Positions 23,898-35,609 are shown, numbered from the stretch's first letter. The stretch: 64,000 nucleotides of DNA from Emydura subglobosa (GCA_007922225.1 ML679974.1:3957105-4021104); one strand, 5' to 3'. Notes: generated by a model not told the origin, from the letters alone. A program made the numbers and translations.

Positions 23898-24190
23898 TTA
23901 GGGCATGTCTACACTGGAGATGGCCTTGAGGCTCTCAGCCCAGGTAGACAGACTCATGCTAGCCGGGCTTGTGCTATCACACTAGAATAGCTGTGCCGAT
24001 GTTGCCACACCAGCAGAGGCTCAGAATAGCCTCCTGAGTTCAGACCCACCTGACCCCTGGGTCTGAGCTCAGGTGACTATCCCAAGCCTCCACCAGTGCC
24101 GCAATGTCTACACAGCTATTTTTAGCTTGCTACCACAGGGCCTGCTAGCATGAGTTCTCCTTGCACCCAGCTGCAGTGTAGACATATTGC
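23898..24190. mobile_element. MITE of the GGGCATGTCTACAC group
   Basis: TTA precedes GGGCATGTCTACACTGGAG, which is close to the group consensus. The other end is CAGCTGCAGTGTAGACATA, the inverted repeat of the start with a less certain terminus. The interior includes CTAGCCGGGCTTGTGCTATC and AGGCTCAGAATAGCCTCCTG. It has no ORF. Confidence 0.6.
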
Positions 24191-24239
24191 CAGTGGAATC
24201 CATAACTCTGACTTAGGTGACCAGGTCCCCCTTGCAATT

Positions 24240-24570
24240 CATGGGAGAGTTAGGCACCTAAAATCACAATTCACAAAAGCCAGCAAACTGAGCAGGGAAC
24301 TACCTCAGCTAGCCAGTACGCAGTGCAGAGGAAAGGAATGGTGTCTAAGCCTTGCCCATCAAAGGGATATAGGCACCTATCTCCAACTGGGATTCACAGC
24401 CAAAAAGCCAGAGAGGGTTAAGGGCCCCTTGTACGTTTTAACCGAGTGCTAAGTCCACTCACCCAGCATATAGGAGACTCAGGCTCAAATCCTACCTCTG
24501 CCGGATGTGGACCAGTGTGATGTCTCCCACAATCCAGGTGAATGCCTTAACCACTGTGGTATGGAGTCAT
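24240..24570. repeat. Composite repeat with two inverted tRNA-like modules (copy B)
   Basis: TTAGGCACCTAAAATCACAA begins the copy. GGCACCTATCTCCAACTGGG follows, then a plus-strand module (GTGCTAAGTCCACTCACCCA, about 24447-24466, with CTCAAATCC at 24484-24492) and a minus-strand module (24500-24563, complement AGTGGTTAAGGCATTCACCT). The two modules face each other. Confidence 0.55.
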
Positions 24571-25410
24571 TTTCATGCTTTCCTAAATTCCACATTCAAT
24601 GTTAATCATCTTTAGTATTTTTGATTTCTTAGACTCATTATTAACACAAGTTGGGATAAGTAATGTTAAAAAACTGCTGCATAGCTGTCAAGAGGAGTAT
24701 GACTTGTGATGGATGCAGTGATTTGGTATCATTTGGGAACTAGGATGCTAACAGTATATATATGCAACATTGTCTTTAGGTCATTGTTCTGTGATGCATA
24801 GAGATTCTTTAACTGCAAATGTTGCTGGATCAGTACTTAGTAGATTTCATTACCATCTTTCAAGTGTTTCTAAAAATTCCTGACACACCTTAATGTGCTT
24901 CTCAAACTTAATATGGTTATACAAATAAAAGCTCATAAACTGAGCCAACAAACTTGGTCATTTAGACTGTAGTCATACTTTCCATTGTTTTTCATTTCCC
25001 ACAACAAGCAGCAAATAATTCTTCCTTGGTAATTTTCATGCTGAAAATCAATTACCCAAAGGTCACCCTTCACGAAAAACAAAACCACCGAAAACACAAC
25101 AAATTAAGAACCATTTTTAGCAGTTTATGAAGTCTTTCACATTTATTTGAAGTGTTTAAAAAAAATCAGTGAGGAAACCCGCTCTCTGGAGGAATGCCAG
25201 AGAGTAATCCATAGAGGAAGCCAAAACACATTATTGCTTTATAACAGCATCCAACTTTAATCCAAAAGGAGAAACAAAGTACAAGAAATGTAGCTGAACA
25301 TTTCAAATGTGTGACAAAGTATTTAGAAAGCCAGCTCAAGATAGCCTGGTTGGTAGGCAAGAGTCTTGGGGATGGGAATCCCCTTGGGACTCTTCTTACT
25401 GTGCTGGCAG
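24571..25410. other. AT-rich sequence, nothing identified
   Basis: No gene or repeat was recognised in this interval. Confidence 0.4.
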
Positions 25411-25546
25411 GGACTGAGACCCTAATAATGTGCCCCCTCTTCAGAGGACAGGAGCAGCAGCGAATATGTGCCCATTCATTGCAGGCAGCTATACATGGAG
25501 CATTCCTTCAGTCTTTTAGGTGGCAGCCAGTCCTTTCAGTCTCAAG
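25411..25546 (+). CDS. Candidate 136-nt exon (weak)
   Basis: The acceptor CTTCTTACTGTGCTGGCAG (ending 25410) and a consensus donor CAAG|GTGAGT (25543-25552) bound a segment more GC-rich than its flanks. One frame is open throughout (codons from 25413), including the residues GQEQQRICAHSLQAAIHGAF. A second good acceptor, CCCCCTCTTCAG, lies inside at about 25443. No domain was recognised. A non-coding exon of a long RNA would look the same. Confidence 0.2.
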
Positions 25547-26694
25547 GTGAGTGCTAAGACTGTGTACAGCTCTAATGAGGATGAGGTAAAATGCAGTCCA
25601 TATTAGCTATGACTGACATCTCTATGATTTTAAATAGAATTGACTTGGTTTCTGTTTCACTGCCTTGGGTGTGGTAAAAGCTCCCATGCAGTAGTAAGTA
25701 CTGAGGAGCTCATTCCTATATGTTTCAAAGAACTTGCATAGTAAAATCAGTTTTGAAATTCTCATAATACTAGCTGATGCTTATATAGCACCTCTCAATC
25801 TAAAGCATTTCTAAGGGAGTTACATACTATGTAAAATAGAAAATACCCTATCAATCACTGTAATACAGTAACCTATGTGGTAGCTGGCACAGCAGGTCTA
25901 ACACAAACAATACTTTACAAGGACAAGAAAATAAGAATAAAATCTGTTCCAACTTCAGTTATGCAATACGTGTATTTTACAGCTCAGTCCATGCCGAAAT
26001 CTTGTTCATCAGTAATTACAGGCAGAGATAAGCGTCTTCTCAATTAAGATTATGCAGAACATGTTTTTATTTAATGTTCTGAGATGTAATACATCAAAAA
26101 GCAGTTAAACATAGGAATTGTAAAACTTACCACTGCTGTAAATTTATTTGCTCCTTTGAAATTTAGAAAAGGTTTCAAAGAAATGTCAAGTTTTGGCACA
26201 TTGTAGGAAAAGTAGTTCAGTTGAAAAAAAATTAAAACAAAAAAGCCGCACAAACCCTGGCAGTTCCCTCTAGTTGTACAGCAGTTGATGGATCTACTCA
26301 AGATATAATAACTGAAAAATTAATATAAATTCAGACACTATCCTTTAGATAACACTTTTATCTCAACAAGTGAAATTATTTGGAATGAGATTCTGACATG
26401 GTTATGAAAAATCTCCAGCTGTGGCATACCACACAAAGGATTTTCTGTCAAGTTTTTCAATTATTAGCCTTCTGTTCCTGGATATTTTTTATTTCCTTTA
26501 AGATCATACGTAGATGTCATGCCACAATAAAGTAATATTGCCTCAGAGGATTAGTTTTGCAACTCGGCCCCAAAGTAGCAGGCTTCTTCATTACATTTTA
26601 AGGACATTTAAAAGCTTTTATGAATGGCTAAGGGCATTTTCTCCATTTTGCAATTTGTTACATTTTTCACTGACTCTTAGTCATCATGTCTTTT
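25547..26694. other. AT-rich sequence with a MIR scrap, otherwise nothing identified
   Basis: CTTATATAGCACCTCTCAAT at about 25780-25800 is a CORE-SINE scrap. A minus-strand 76-codon frame (26071-26301) ends near a donor-like GTG|GTAAGT, but no domain is visible. Confidence 0.35.
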
Positions 26695-28452
26695 TGTGAC
26701 ATTTTGGGTTTCAACCCAGACCAGTAAGGGGTTCCATCAGCACCTGCCCTGCAGCTTTGGGTGCCTTAAATGCTATGTTTCTGAGGCTGACAGTCTTGAC
26801 ACCAATGAGCATGTAGGTCACACCTGGCTTCCACCACCCAGTTTCGTTTTGCAGAGTGACCCCAACACCTTCCCAGTCCCAAATTTCCCCAAAGCTGTCT
26901 GGTAATGTGATAATCTGCTCAGGTTCTCAGAATTGTGAGTTACTGTGTTACCCCTCACAGCCTAAGCAAGTGAAGCTGTGTGACAACTCCCTGACACACC
27001 AGCTGGTCTGCTTTGCCAGAAAACTCTCCAGGACTCTTACAATCCATACCATGCCTTGCAGATAACAAAGAGTGAACTTCAACTCCTGAGTTCCCCAGAG
27101 ACGTCTCCCTGCAGGGTCTAGCCTTCTCCTGGAACATTCGTAGGAGTGTATTGCTCCTTTAAAGAGACAATACATTGGAGTTCATTAATTTAACTGGAGT
27201 TTGACAAACATTCTTATTTCAATCATAGCACTGAATTGGTTTATAGTAAAAGTGGAACAAATTTATTAAATAAAAAGTCACCAGTTTAAGTGATATCAAG
27301 TATAAGTAGTAAGGACAGAAATGGTTACAAACAAACAAAAGTAAAAATACACTTTTAAAACCAAAACTTAAGTTCAGTCAGTTACAATCTTTGCCTAAGC
27401 AGGTTTCTCACCTATACTCAGTTCCCAGAGACTTCAACCCTCTTGGCTGAAGAATCCAAAGTTCTGTGATTTCAAAAGCTCTAGCCCCTTTGGTTCCTCA
27501 AATGATGATTAATTCAAATGTCTTTTATACTTATGCCACCCCAAAATTCATTGTTGCCATTTCAAGAGCCAGAAAGCTTCCTGATGTTCTTCCTGTCTTG
27601 TGGACTTTCTATCCCCTTGCTGATTCATATGGAAATGGAGCTGCCATTGTTTTCATCCCATGTTGCTTAATTTATATTAAAGACAGGTAGATAACTGCCT
27701 TCCCTCCTGTCTGGGAGAAAATCTGTTTCTCCCTTTGTTTGGACACAGACTTTAAAGAGTAATATCAGTTAGTATAATTCCTCAGATAGTGTTAATATGT
27801 ACATTTCACAGTGATATTAATTACCAGGGCATCACAGGATTTCATAAAAGACCTTACTCAAAATACTTTCATAATATTATATAATAATACAATATACAAT
27901 AATACTGTAAGTCTCAATTGATTCAATTACTTATCATTTGAGGTTCAGACACTCCTTCCCCCATCTTTATAGCACAGCAAACTCTTGAAATGTATTGTTT
28001 GAAAAGTAAATCCAACCCAAGCTTTTCTCTTCTGCAGGGGTGCAGACACCATTCTGTCTTCCCAAAGTTCATTGACCCTGCTTCAAGAGGGTCCTTCCCC
28101 ACTTGCTCTCTTGATGGTTTTATTTGTCTTGCATGTCAATATGCTTTTCTTAGTCTGTGGTCACCCCTTGCCAATTTATATCAGAAACACGTTCCAGCAG
28201 GTGGAACCACATTCCTTTGTCTGGAGCAGACATGGCTTAGACACTGCTTGCCAAATATGTCTTAAGAACATAATTCTAGTACATATTTATAACTCTTTGT
28301 ACACGTGCCATACCTACATCATGCAAGAAAGTGAATTATTAGTTTTCCAAGGATATATTACATGACAACAGTGTGTTAAGTGAAATGAGTGTCAGGCCTG
28401 ACAAGAGTTGCTGACATGGAATAGTGAACCACCAATAGGCCTCTATGTCACA
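26695..28452 (-). mobile_element. 1.76-kb LTR-like interspersed repeat (minus orientation)
   Basis: The block begins TGTGACATTTTGGG and ends TGTCACA, giving 7-bp inverted ends of TG..CA type. On the minus strand it has a TATA box (TATAAAAG) at about 27532-27539 and an AATAAA signal (27262-27267) some 270 bases downstream, as U3, R and U5 of an LTR would. I recognise the middle part (GGTTTATAGTAAAAGTGGAA, then AAGTGATATCAAGTATAAGT) as a repeat common in turtle DNA. Flanking pentamers do not match, and no internal retroviral genes are present. It could instead be an unclassified non-LTR or DNA repeat. Short open frames inside are not coding. Confidence 0.4.
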
Positions 28453-29509
28453 ACCATAAAAACAATTTTTAGGGCCCACTTTTATTCCTTATTAATCTGA
28501 TCTCTTCCACTCTGAATTTTCAATGTAGAATGAAATTTTTTTTTTTTTAAATTTTCACTATTGTCTCCCTTTCTTAAACGGCTAGCTCAAGGATGTGGTG
28601 AACAAATCAACCCCAAGCAAATGTATAGCTCAGCATTTGCTATGGATTTCCAAAGTAGCATTGTCAATTCATTCTGAATCAATTCACTTATTGTTCACAC
28701 TCAGTACACTATTTCAGGTAGATAGAGTGCACAATGAGGAGAGAAGAAAATGTCATGGAAGGATTCAAAGACAAAAGATGGCACAGAATAAAAACAGAAA
28801 TGCAATGGTCTCGGACAGGAGACAAAAATGGAATAGAAAACAGAGATTAAGACCAACACAGAACAAAAGATAGAGCAAGAAGTGGCAGACAAACAAAAGA
28901 CAGAGATCAAAACCTGACAGTAATGTGGTGAGAAAAGAAAAAAAGCAAAGAGAAAAGAGAAGAAAGTCTGCTCTAGATGTACAGCTCCAGAATATCGCTC
29001 TTTCCTTTGACTCTCATCCTGTTAGATTAAAAGAGGGGGAGGAGGTGCTCTTTGCAAGTGTGTGTCTACGTTGGCTGTAGGTTCAGCAATTTTTGCCAGC
29101 TACCAGGTGTTCCCTACACTATCTTTTCCCCCCACCTCCATTTCTGATGGAACAGTAGTCACCTTCCTCTCATTATTTTCAGCTTGTCTTACCAGCTGTA
29201 CATTCTACACAGTACTGTAATGAAATTCTCAGTAATGTGTGTGTCAGATCTATTTGTTACAGGCTAAATCCTAGAGTGTTTTCTCAGGCAAAACATCCAG
29301 TGGACATTAATAGGAGTTTAGGACTGCTGAGCAAGGACTACAGGATATGGCCCTTCTTCACTGGCTGTAATTTAATCATCATTATAAAAAAAAACTATGA
29401 AAGTGAAAAGATACAAGTAAACAGGTATTAGTAAAGAGAGAAAACTAAAAAAAAGCATTTATGGTTTTATTTTGAATTTGGTTTTCATTATATTGTTATT
29501 GTTATGGTT
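28453..29509. other. Sequence with a purine-rich tract, nothing identified
   Basis: 28735-28970 is strongly purine-biased on the plus strand (GAGAAAAGAAAAAAAGCAAA at 28930). It produces a 92-codon frame rich in Lys, Arg and Gln, which I regard as compositional. No repeat family was recognised. Confidence 0.4.
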
Positions 29510-29758
29510 ACACCTAGAGATCTCAGGCAAGATTACGGCTCTACAGTGCTGGGCATTGTATAATAAGAGAGTCCCTGCTCCAAAGAGTTTACAATTTAAA
29601 TTGACAAGACAGACAAAGGATTGGAAGGGAAATATAGGCACAGAGAGTTGAAATGATTTATCGAAGGTCACACAGCAAGCCAGTAGTAGAGGTGGGAATA
29701 AAAGCCAGGTCTTCTAATTTACAGTCCAATGCCCTGGCCACTAACCCTGTGCCTGTCC
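29510..29758 (+). repeat. MIR/CORE-SINE copy
   Basis: The motif order is GCTGGGCATTGTATAATAAG, CAAAGAGTTTACAATTTAAA, GACAGACAAAGGATTGGAAG, GGTCACACAGCAAGCCAGTA, AGCCAGGTCTTCTAATTTAC and CCTGGCCACTAACC. This is the 3' half of a CORE-type SINE in the plus orientation and is one of the best-preserved old SINEs in the window. Confidence 0.75.
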
Positions 29759-31510
29759 AGGTTTAATTTACAATAACTGTTTAGTTACTATAAACAGTTA
29801 CTTACTTATTACAGTCTTGTAAGCAAGTGTTCCACTCTAGTTAGTCTTAGGTGATTCAACACCTCATTTCATGATAAAAATACACATTTATTAGGGGAAT
29901 TCTACATGGTCTAGAAAATCCTGAGCTTTTCAGACAAATACTAGAGAGATTATAGAACAACAAAGCTCTTGTACCCTTACACTTTCTTCATCTATTACTC
30001 CTCTCATTCAGAGGAAGAAAGTCTTTCTTAGCATCAGCAAAACATGAATCTCTGAAGTGAGGGGCTTATTTCATTGCATACACTATTAAACAGCTATTGA
30101 GAAGCATACTGGAGCTCACCTTGCACTTTTCTCAGGCAAAACATCCATTTGGTTGCAGCAATGAATCTGGTTTCAATGGGACATTTATCTGTATGTGGAC
30201 CAGAAATTCAATAGTTTGAGTGGCAAATATTTGAGTTTATTCTCTTCTCAGGTATTGGAGAAGCATTTAGTTTAAAGGAAGCTTCTCTCCCATTTGAATA
30301 TCTTTCCATTTCCCTGTTACAATACTGCAGTGCTGACAATACTGTACTGCAATGCAGACACAGAGATGGATCCTTCTAACTAACCCTTCCCCCCGTGACT
30401 AAGCTCCCAAAACAAGAAGACATTCATGATTTTTTCCAATGGCCCTTCAACAGTGCATGCAATGAAATGAGACTTCCACTTCCTATTCTGAGGAAGATTT
30501 CATGCTGTGCTGATTCTCCTATCACTCTGGCTTGCCTTATAGCATAAGCAGACACAACAGCAGCAAATTTCACTGTTGCAGGTTAGAAGTACCAGCAGAC
30601 CTGTTGCAGCAGAGAAGTTAGAGAATAATATTTTATTATTTACTGGAGGTCTACTCTAAAATGGCAGTTATTCATATCTTGCTGTAACATGGGGTGCTTT
30701 CTCCATAAAATAATGTGTTGTAACTTGAAAGGGCCTATTATGCAAAAATGGAGCAAAACCTGTATAAAAGGGATTTATCTGTAGGAAAATGAGCTGAAGT
30801 CAGCAGGGCAGAGGGAAGGAATCCGAAATTCCTTTTGCTTCAGTGTTTTCAACTCACATAGCTGGTCTGTGGCCAGACACTGATGGTGCTGGAGATCTGG
30901 TGGCCACTTTTTCCCCTTCAACACAGAGTTTTGCCGTAGTGGATTAATATTGTCGGTCCAATCCTGCAAGGTGGTGAGCAGCCTCTGTGAATTGCTGGGC
31001 TCCCTCAATCAATCATTATTGTCTGAGCACCTTGCAGGCTGCTCTTGGCACCTCACAAGAACTGATCCTTTGTGAAATACCCAAAATGTCCTCACTCTTG
31101 CCTCAATTATTGTGGTGTACTGAGCCACTGTGAAGGGGCTTCATTGAGATGTGTAGTGCAGGGCATATAAAGTTCTCTTGTGCAGACTCTCCACTGCCCA
31201 GGCTGATAACACAAGTGAAATGCTGCATCTGGACATTACATAGGATGTGCAAGTACACTCAGGACATGGCTCTAAAAGAGAAAAGGGGAAATTTTCCATT
31301 GCCCATGCTTCATTATCTACCCTTTCATACAGAAACAAAGGTTGCACTCAGTTTGGTTTTTATATTCGTTCCAAGTATATCTCAAACAGTACTTAGCAAA
31401 GCATTTCAAATTCACCAAAAGAATAGATCACTCCACAGCATAGTTTAAGAGCTATATTCTGGGCCCACAGCTCAATCCACTGGTGGAGCGAAGGGGATGC
31501 AGCGTGTCTT
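29759..31510. other. Unique-looking sequence, nothing identified
   Basis: No gene or repeat was recognised. The longest frames are 77 and 99 codons and show no domain. Confidence 0.4.
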
Positions 31511-31775
31511 TAAGGATACATCTATACAGCAAATGAAAGTGTGATTGTAGTGCAGGTAGGCATGCTAATTTTAATCTAGCTAGTACAGGAAACAATAGTA
31601 GGGAAGATATGGCAGTGCAGGCTAGCCATATCACTTAAAGCCTACTGGGTACATAATAGGATTGCTACCACACACTGAAGTCCATGCCGCTATGTGTTCA
31701 TTACTATTGTTACTTGTGAAAAACAGATTAAAAATAGCACAGATACGTATACCCACACTACAATCACACCTTCTG
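31511..31775. mobile_element. MITE of the GGGTATGTCTACAC group (right end eroded)
   Basis: TAA precedes GGATACATCTATACAGCAAA. An internal GTGTGATTGTAGTG (about 31542-31555) has its inverted complement CACTACAATCACAC near the right end (about 31756-31769). The interior (GAAGTCCATGCCGCTATGTG) matches a reptile MITE family that I know by appearance. Confidence 0.5.
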
Positions 31776-32499
31776 TTCTGGCTAGAATAATTTGGAGTAG
31801 CTTTTGGATATTGTAAATTATGCTGGGGTTTGTTTCAACCCTCATGGGGCTCCAGAATCAGGGAAACAGATATGTATTTTACTTCTACCTTTCTCTTTCC
31901 TTCGTGACTCCTGTACCAAGTACTGTTTGGTTGAACCTGGCAGCTGGGTCCTAAATTTAAAGTACAAATATTACAACTGTCCTAAAAATATTGTACTGGA
32001 TCCATCTTTAGTGTTTTGAAAGATACTAAAGCAATGAGTTCAGAGAGAGACTAGCAAATCTATCCAGCTAAAATAAATCCCAATTCTAATCCAGGCCAGA
32101 TTAGCAATAACCCAAAATTATTGCCGTCTCATAATGGCTAATGAGAAATTAGTTTGGCAGCCTTAGTTCAATTTCCAATGAACAGGTGTACAAAATCACC
32201 GACACCATCACAATTGTCACTTTCATCAGCAGACCTGGCAAAGAGGCCAACGATACAATGATTCATGACTGAGTCATTGGTTGGGTATCTTGCACTATCA
32301 CTGCCTATACTGTGCCCCTTTTACAGCTAAAGAGAGGATTTCAGTTTGCAGAGTTGTCAGGCCAGCACCTTTCATTTTGCTTGTAACCTTGCTCTCTTGC
32401 TTTCTCCTCCACACATAGTAGACTGCCAGTATCTTTTTGGCTCCTACCCTTTCCCCTGAGGAGGTGGCCATTTCTGTCTTTCTGGTGAGGGTATGTCTA

Positions 32500-32850
32500 T
32501 CAAGGTATGTCTATACTGCACACTAAGCCTGAGCTCTGACATAGGTTTGAACCCAAATCCCTCTTCGATCATTCTGATTTGAATCAGCAAGCACTCAGGA
32601 CCTAGATCCTAGGACCCTGATAGGGGTGTGGATCAGACACCAAATTCCACCAAGACTCAGGTCCAGCTCTGTCATTTTGCAGTGTGGATGCAGGTAAAGC
32701 TGCAGACCTGAGTTAGGTCTGCGATTGATACGTTAGCACAGCTGTGAGACCTGGATCTAGCAATTATAAACCCAGCAGTGTGGATGCTCAAGTATGGGCT
32801 TAGACACATGGAGTCCACGAGCTCAGGTACCAGAGACGCAGGCTCAGGAG
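32500..32850. mobile_element. MITE of the GGTATGTCTATACTGCAC type (right end unclear)
   Basis: TCA precedes AAGGTATGTCTATACTGCAC. The interior shows repeated CTGAGCTCTGACATAGGTTT and CCAGCAGTGTGGATGCTCAA motifs, and GAGCTCAGGTACCAGAGACG near the right side. A second copy of GGGTATGTCTATCAA immediately upstream (32488-32502) suggests a duplicated or nested end. Confidence 0.45.
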
Positions 32851-33760
32851 GGAGAAAGATATGGCCCCTGAGGGTAACTCATCAACAGCTGATAAAGTTC
32901 AAGTACTAATTAACCTAAACTAATCTTCACTCCAAACTCTATCTGAAACAAATCTGGCATATCTTCGTCCAGGTCTAAAGGTTTATATATATTCACATAT
33001 TCCTTTCTACTTTCTGGGCTAAAACAAGGACTGACAATACAAATAATGTTAATGGTATTTTAGGATGAAGGCCAGGACTCCTAAAAGTCTTGTGACAAAA
33101 CCCAAATTTCATGAGCTATATAGCCTATTTCTAGATCAAAGAGGATCAGATAGAATTTGGATAAGTACTCTAGCTTCCAGCTTTGCAGAGTCTTATCTGA
33201 ACTGAACCTTTAACATTCATTCTTTCTTGATTTAAATGGCATATATTTATACATGTGTACAAGTTATCTAGTTATATATGTGTCTCTTGCTACAAGGATG
33301 TATTATATATTACAAGCAATTAAGCTCTTGATAATAAATTGTTCATCAATCTGCAGGTGATGTACTGTAAGTGATTGCTTCTGTAGGTACTAATCATCTG
33401 GTGCAATTACCATAATTATAAATCCCCTCCAGGCTGACTCGATTTTCTCAACAAGAACCAGTGAATTAAGAGAGGGCAGTGAAGAGTCTGCAGAAGCCTA
33501 ATATTAGAAATTTGTCAATTGGAAATTATTGCCTTTCCCCTGAAGTCATCCCCTTATTGTGACTGAGCAGCTATCAGAATCAGGTATCTGTTTTTCAGAA
33601 TTCTCCTGGACCTTGATCTATTCTAAGCAGATGCAAAGATTTAATGAAACTCCCTCCTCATTATAGCCTCTCATGTATCTCTGACATCCAAAACTTCATA
33701 CTTCTCCAACCCCACACATTGCTGTTTCTGACTTTTTCCATACTGGCCTCATGCTCCGAG
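32851..33760. other. AT-rich sequence, nothing identified
   Basis: No gene or repeat family was recognised in this interval. Confidence 0.4.
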
Positions 33761-33764
33761 GGTG

Positions 33765-34630
33765 GAATTCACAAGGAGGACTTTGGTGCCTCAAGGCTCA
33801 GCCTAACTTTTAGGTGCTCTGCTGCCCAGTGGAATTCACAACCCTGATTTACTCTCTGTATGATGCCTGGGGAGTGTCAGACACCTAAAAACAGGATTCA
33901 TAAAAGCCAGCATAGTGACTGGGGAGCCACCAAAGATAGCCAATAAGAGAAACCAAGGACAGGGATGTGGACTAAGTCCCGCTTCTGAAAGAGAGTTAGG
34001 TGTCCCCTCCACTCAGGATTCCCTGCCATAAATCCTCTTCTGGATTTAGCCACAGGAGCCAGGTTAGTTTTTTTTTCCCCCCCAAAAAACAGAGGTGGAA
34101 GGAGAAAGTGGTTGTGATGACCCCCCTTAACCTTTACCCTAGCAGTTAGAGTGCTCATCTAATCAGGTTCAAATGCCCCCTATGCCTGATGTAGAACAGG
34201 GACTTGAACTAGGGCCACCCACTTTCTAGGAGAGTGTCCTAATCAATGACTATAAGGTATTCTGGGGCAGGCTCCCCTCAGTTTCTCTGGCAGAAGCTGC
34301 TCCTATATGTACAAAAATTTTTATATTAATTGGGGCACAGAGAAAGTGAGAATGATTGTATATCTCAATAGTTAGGGCTTTCACCTAGATGGAGCAGATC
34401 TAGTTTCCAATCCCCCTGTGCCAATGAATCTTTATGTATTTATACACAGTGGAACAGGTCCAGCCAGAGGGACTGAAACAGAACATCCCACAGCCCCACG
34501 GTTGCTGAAGCCTCCCTGAGAGGTGGGAAACCCAAGTTCAGGTCCCTATACCACATCAGCCGGGGGAGGATTTGAACCCCGGCATAGGCGGCAAGTTATA
34601 TGGGCCCGTGATGCCCACACTCCACCAATA
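33765..34630. repeat. Composite repeat with four tRNA-like modules (copy C)
   Basis: After GTGGAATTCACAAGGAGGAC and TCAGACACCTAAAAACAGGA come four tRNA-like modules. The first is on plus (34141-34180, AGCAGTTAGAGTGCTCATCT, GGTTCAAATGCC). The second is on minus (about 34195-34255, complement TGATTAGGACACTCTCCTAG). The third is on plus (34360-34420, CAATAGTTAGGGCTTTCACC). The fourth is a converging pair at 34518-34590, where the minus arm GAGGATTTGAACCCCGG contains the box-B-like GGTTCAAATCC on its complement. A CR1 and a GC-rich junction follow. Confidence 0.55.
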
Positions 34631-34898
34631 TTCAGGAACATGGGCTCGGCTCCACCAATATCTCTGTGCTGCTGGGAGGCTGGCTGCAGAGCCTCCAGTG
34701 GCACATGGCCAGACAGGGGCAGAATGCAGTGGCCCCCAGCTCCCAGGGCGGTCTGGCCGTTCTACCCTCCTCCCATCTGAAACACTCACAGTGGCTGGCC
34801 AGGAGCAACTCAGGTGCCAGCCCCACCCCCAAGCAGCACAGCGGCTGTTCCCCTCCCAGCCCTCCCTGTTCCCCCTGCCGTCTCCCAGTTTTAAGTTT

Positions 34899-35380
34899 TT
34901 ACACTTTAAGAAAGATGTGGACAAACTGGAGAGAATCCAGAGGAGAGCAACAAAAATTATAAAAGGTTTAGAAAACCTGATTGATGACGAAATGTTAAAA
35001 AACCTGGGCATATTTAGTCTTGAGAAAAGAAGATTGCAAGGGGCACCTAATAAAAGTTTTAAAATATGTGATGGACTGCTATAAAGAGGATGGGGATAAA
35101 TTGTTGTCCGTGTCCACTGCAGGACAAGAAGTAATGGGCTTAATCTGCTGCAAGGGAGATTTAGGTTAAATATTAGGGAAAACTTCCCAACTGCAAGGGT
35201 GAAGCATTGAAAGACACTTCTAAGGGAGACTGTGGAATATTGGAGGTTTTTAAGAACAGGTTGGACAAACACCTGTCAGAGATGGCCTAGGTTCACTTGG
35301 TCCTGCCTCAGCATAGAAAGCTGGACTAAATGGATGATCTTTTTGGGTCTCTTCCAACCCTACATGTCTATGATTCTATG
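34899..35380 (+). mobile_element. CR1 LINE, 5'-truncated 3' end
   Basis: The plus-strand translation from about 34904 reads [20 protein letters not shown] and then GLENL, ending the reverse-transcriptase ORF2 C-terminal region typical of CR1. The frame breaks at about 35080. The DNA continues with the CR1 3' end (GGTTTTTAAGAACAGGTTGG, CTGGACTAAATGGATGATCT, TCTCTTCCAACCC) and finishes in the diagnostic octamer tail TCTATGATTCTATG at 35367-35380. Only the last 480 bp remain, so it is dead. The GC-rich stretch just upstream (34680-34895) is not CR1 that I recognise. Confidence 0.88.
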
Positions 35381-35609
35381 CATGAATTCTGTGTATGAAG
35401 TACTTTTTAAAAGTAAGTGATGGTTATTACAACCCAGCCAAGCCTATTCTACAGCAGGGAAAGCTACATCCCTGCATGTCGAGTTCATGGGGAGACTTGC
35501 AATATTGGTCCAGGTGGAATTCAAGATAGTTTTTAGTACAAAGTGTATCTGTGAATTACATATGATCCCCTTATAGACTGGGGCATGATACAATTTATAT
35601 AGATACACA

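Noticed and set aside
34556..35272. 238-codon minus-strand ORF, the longest in the window
   Set aside because: It is antisense to a CR1 LINE 3' end and a GC-rich junction. The plus strand there encodes the CR1 ORF2 C-terminus, so this frame is a shadow.
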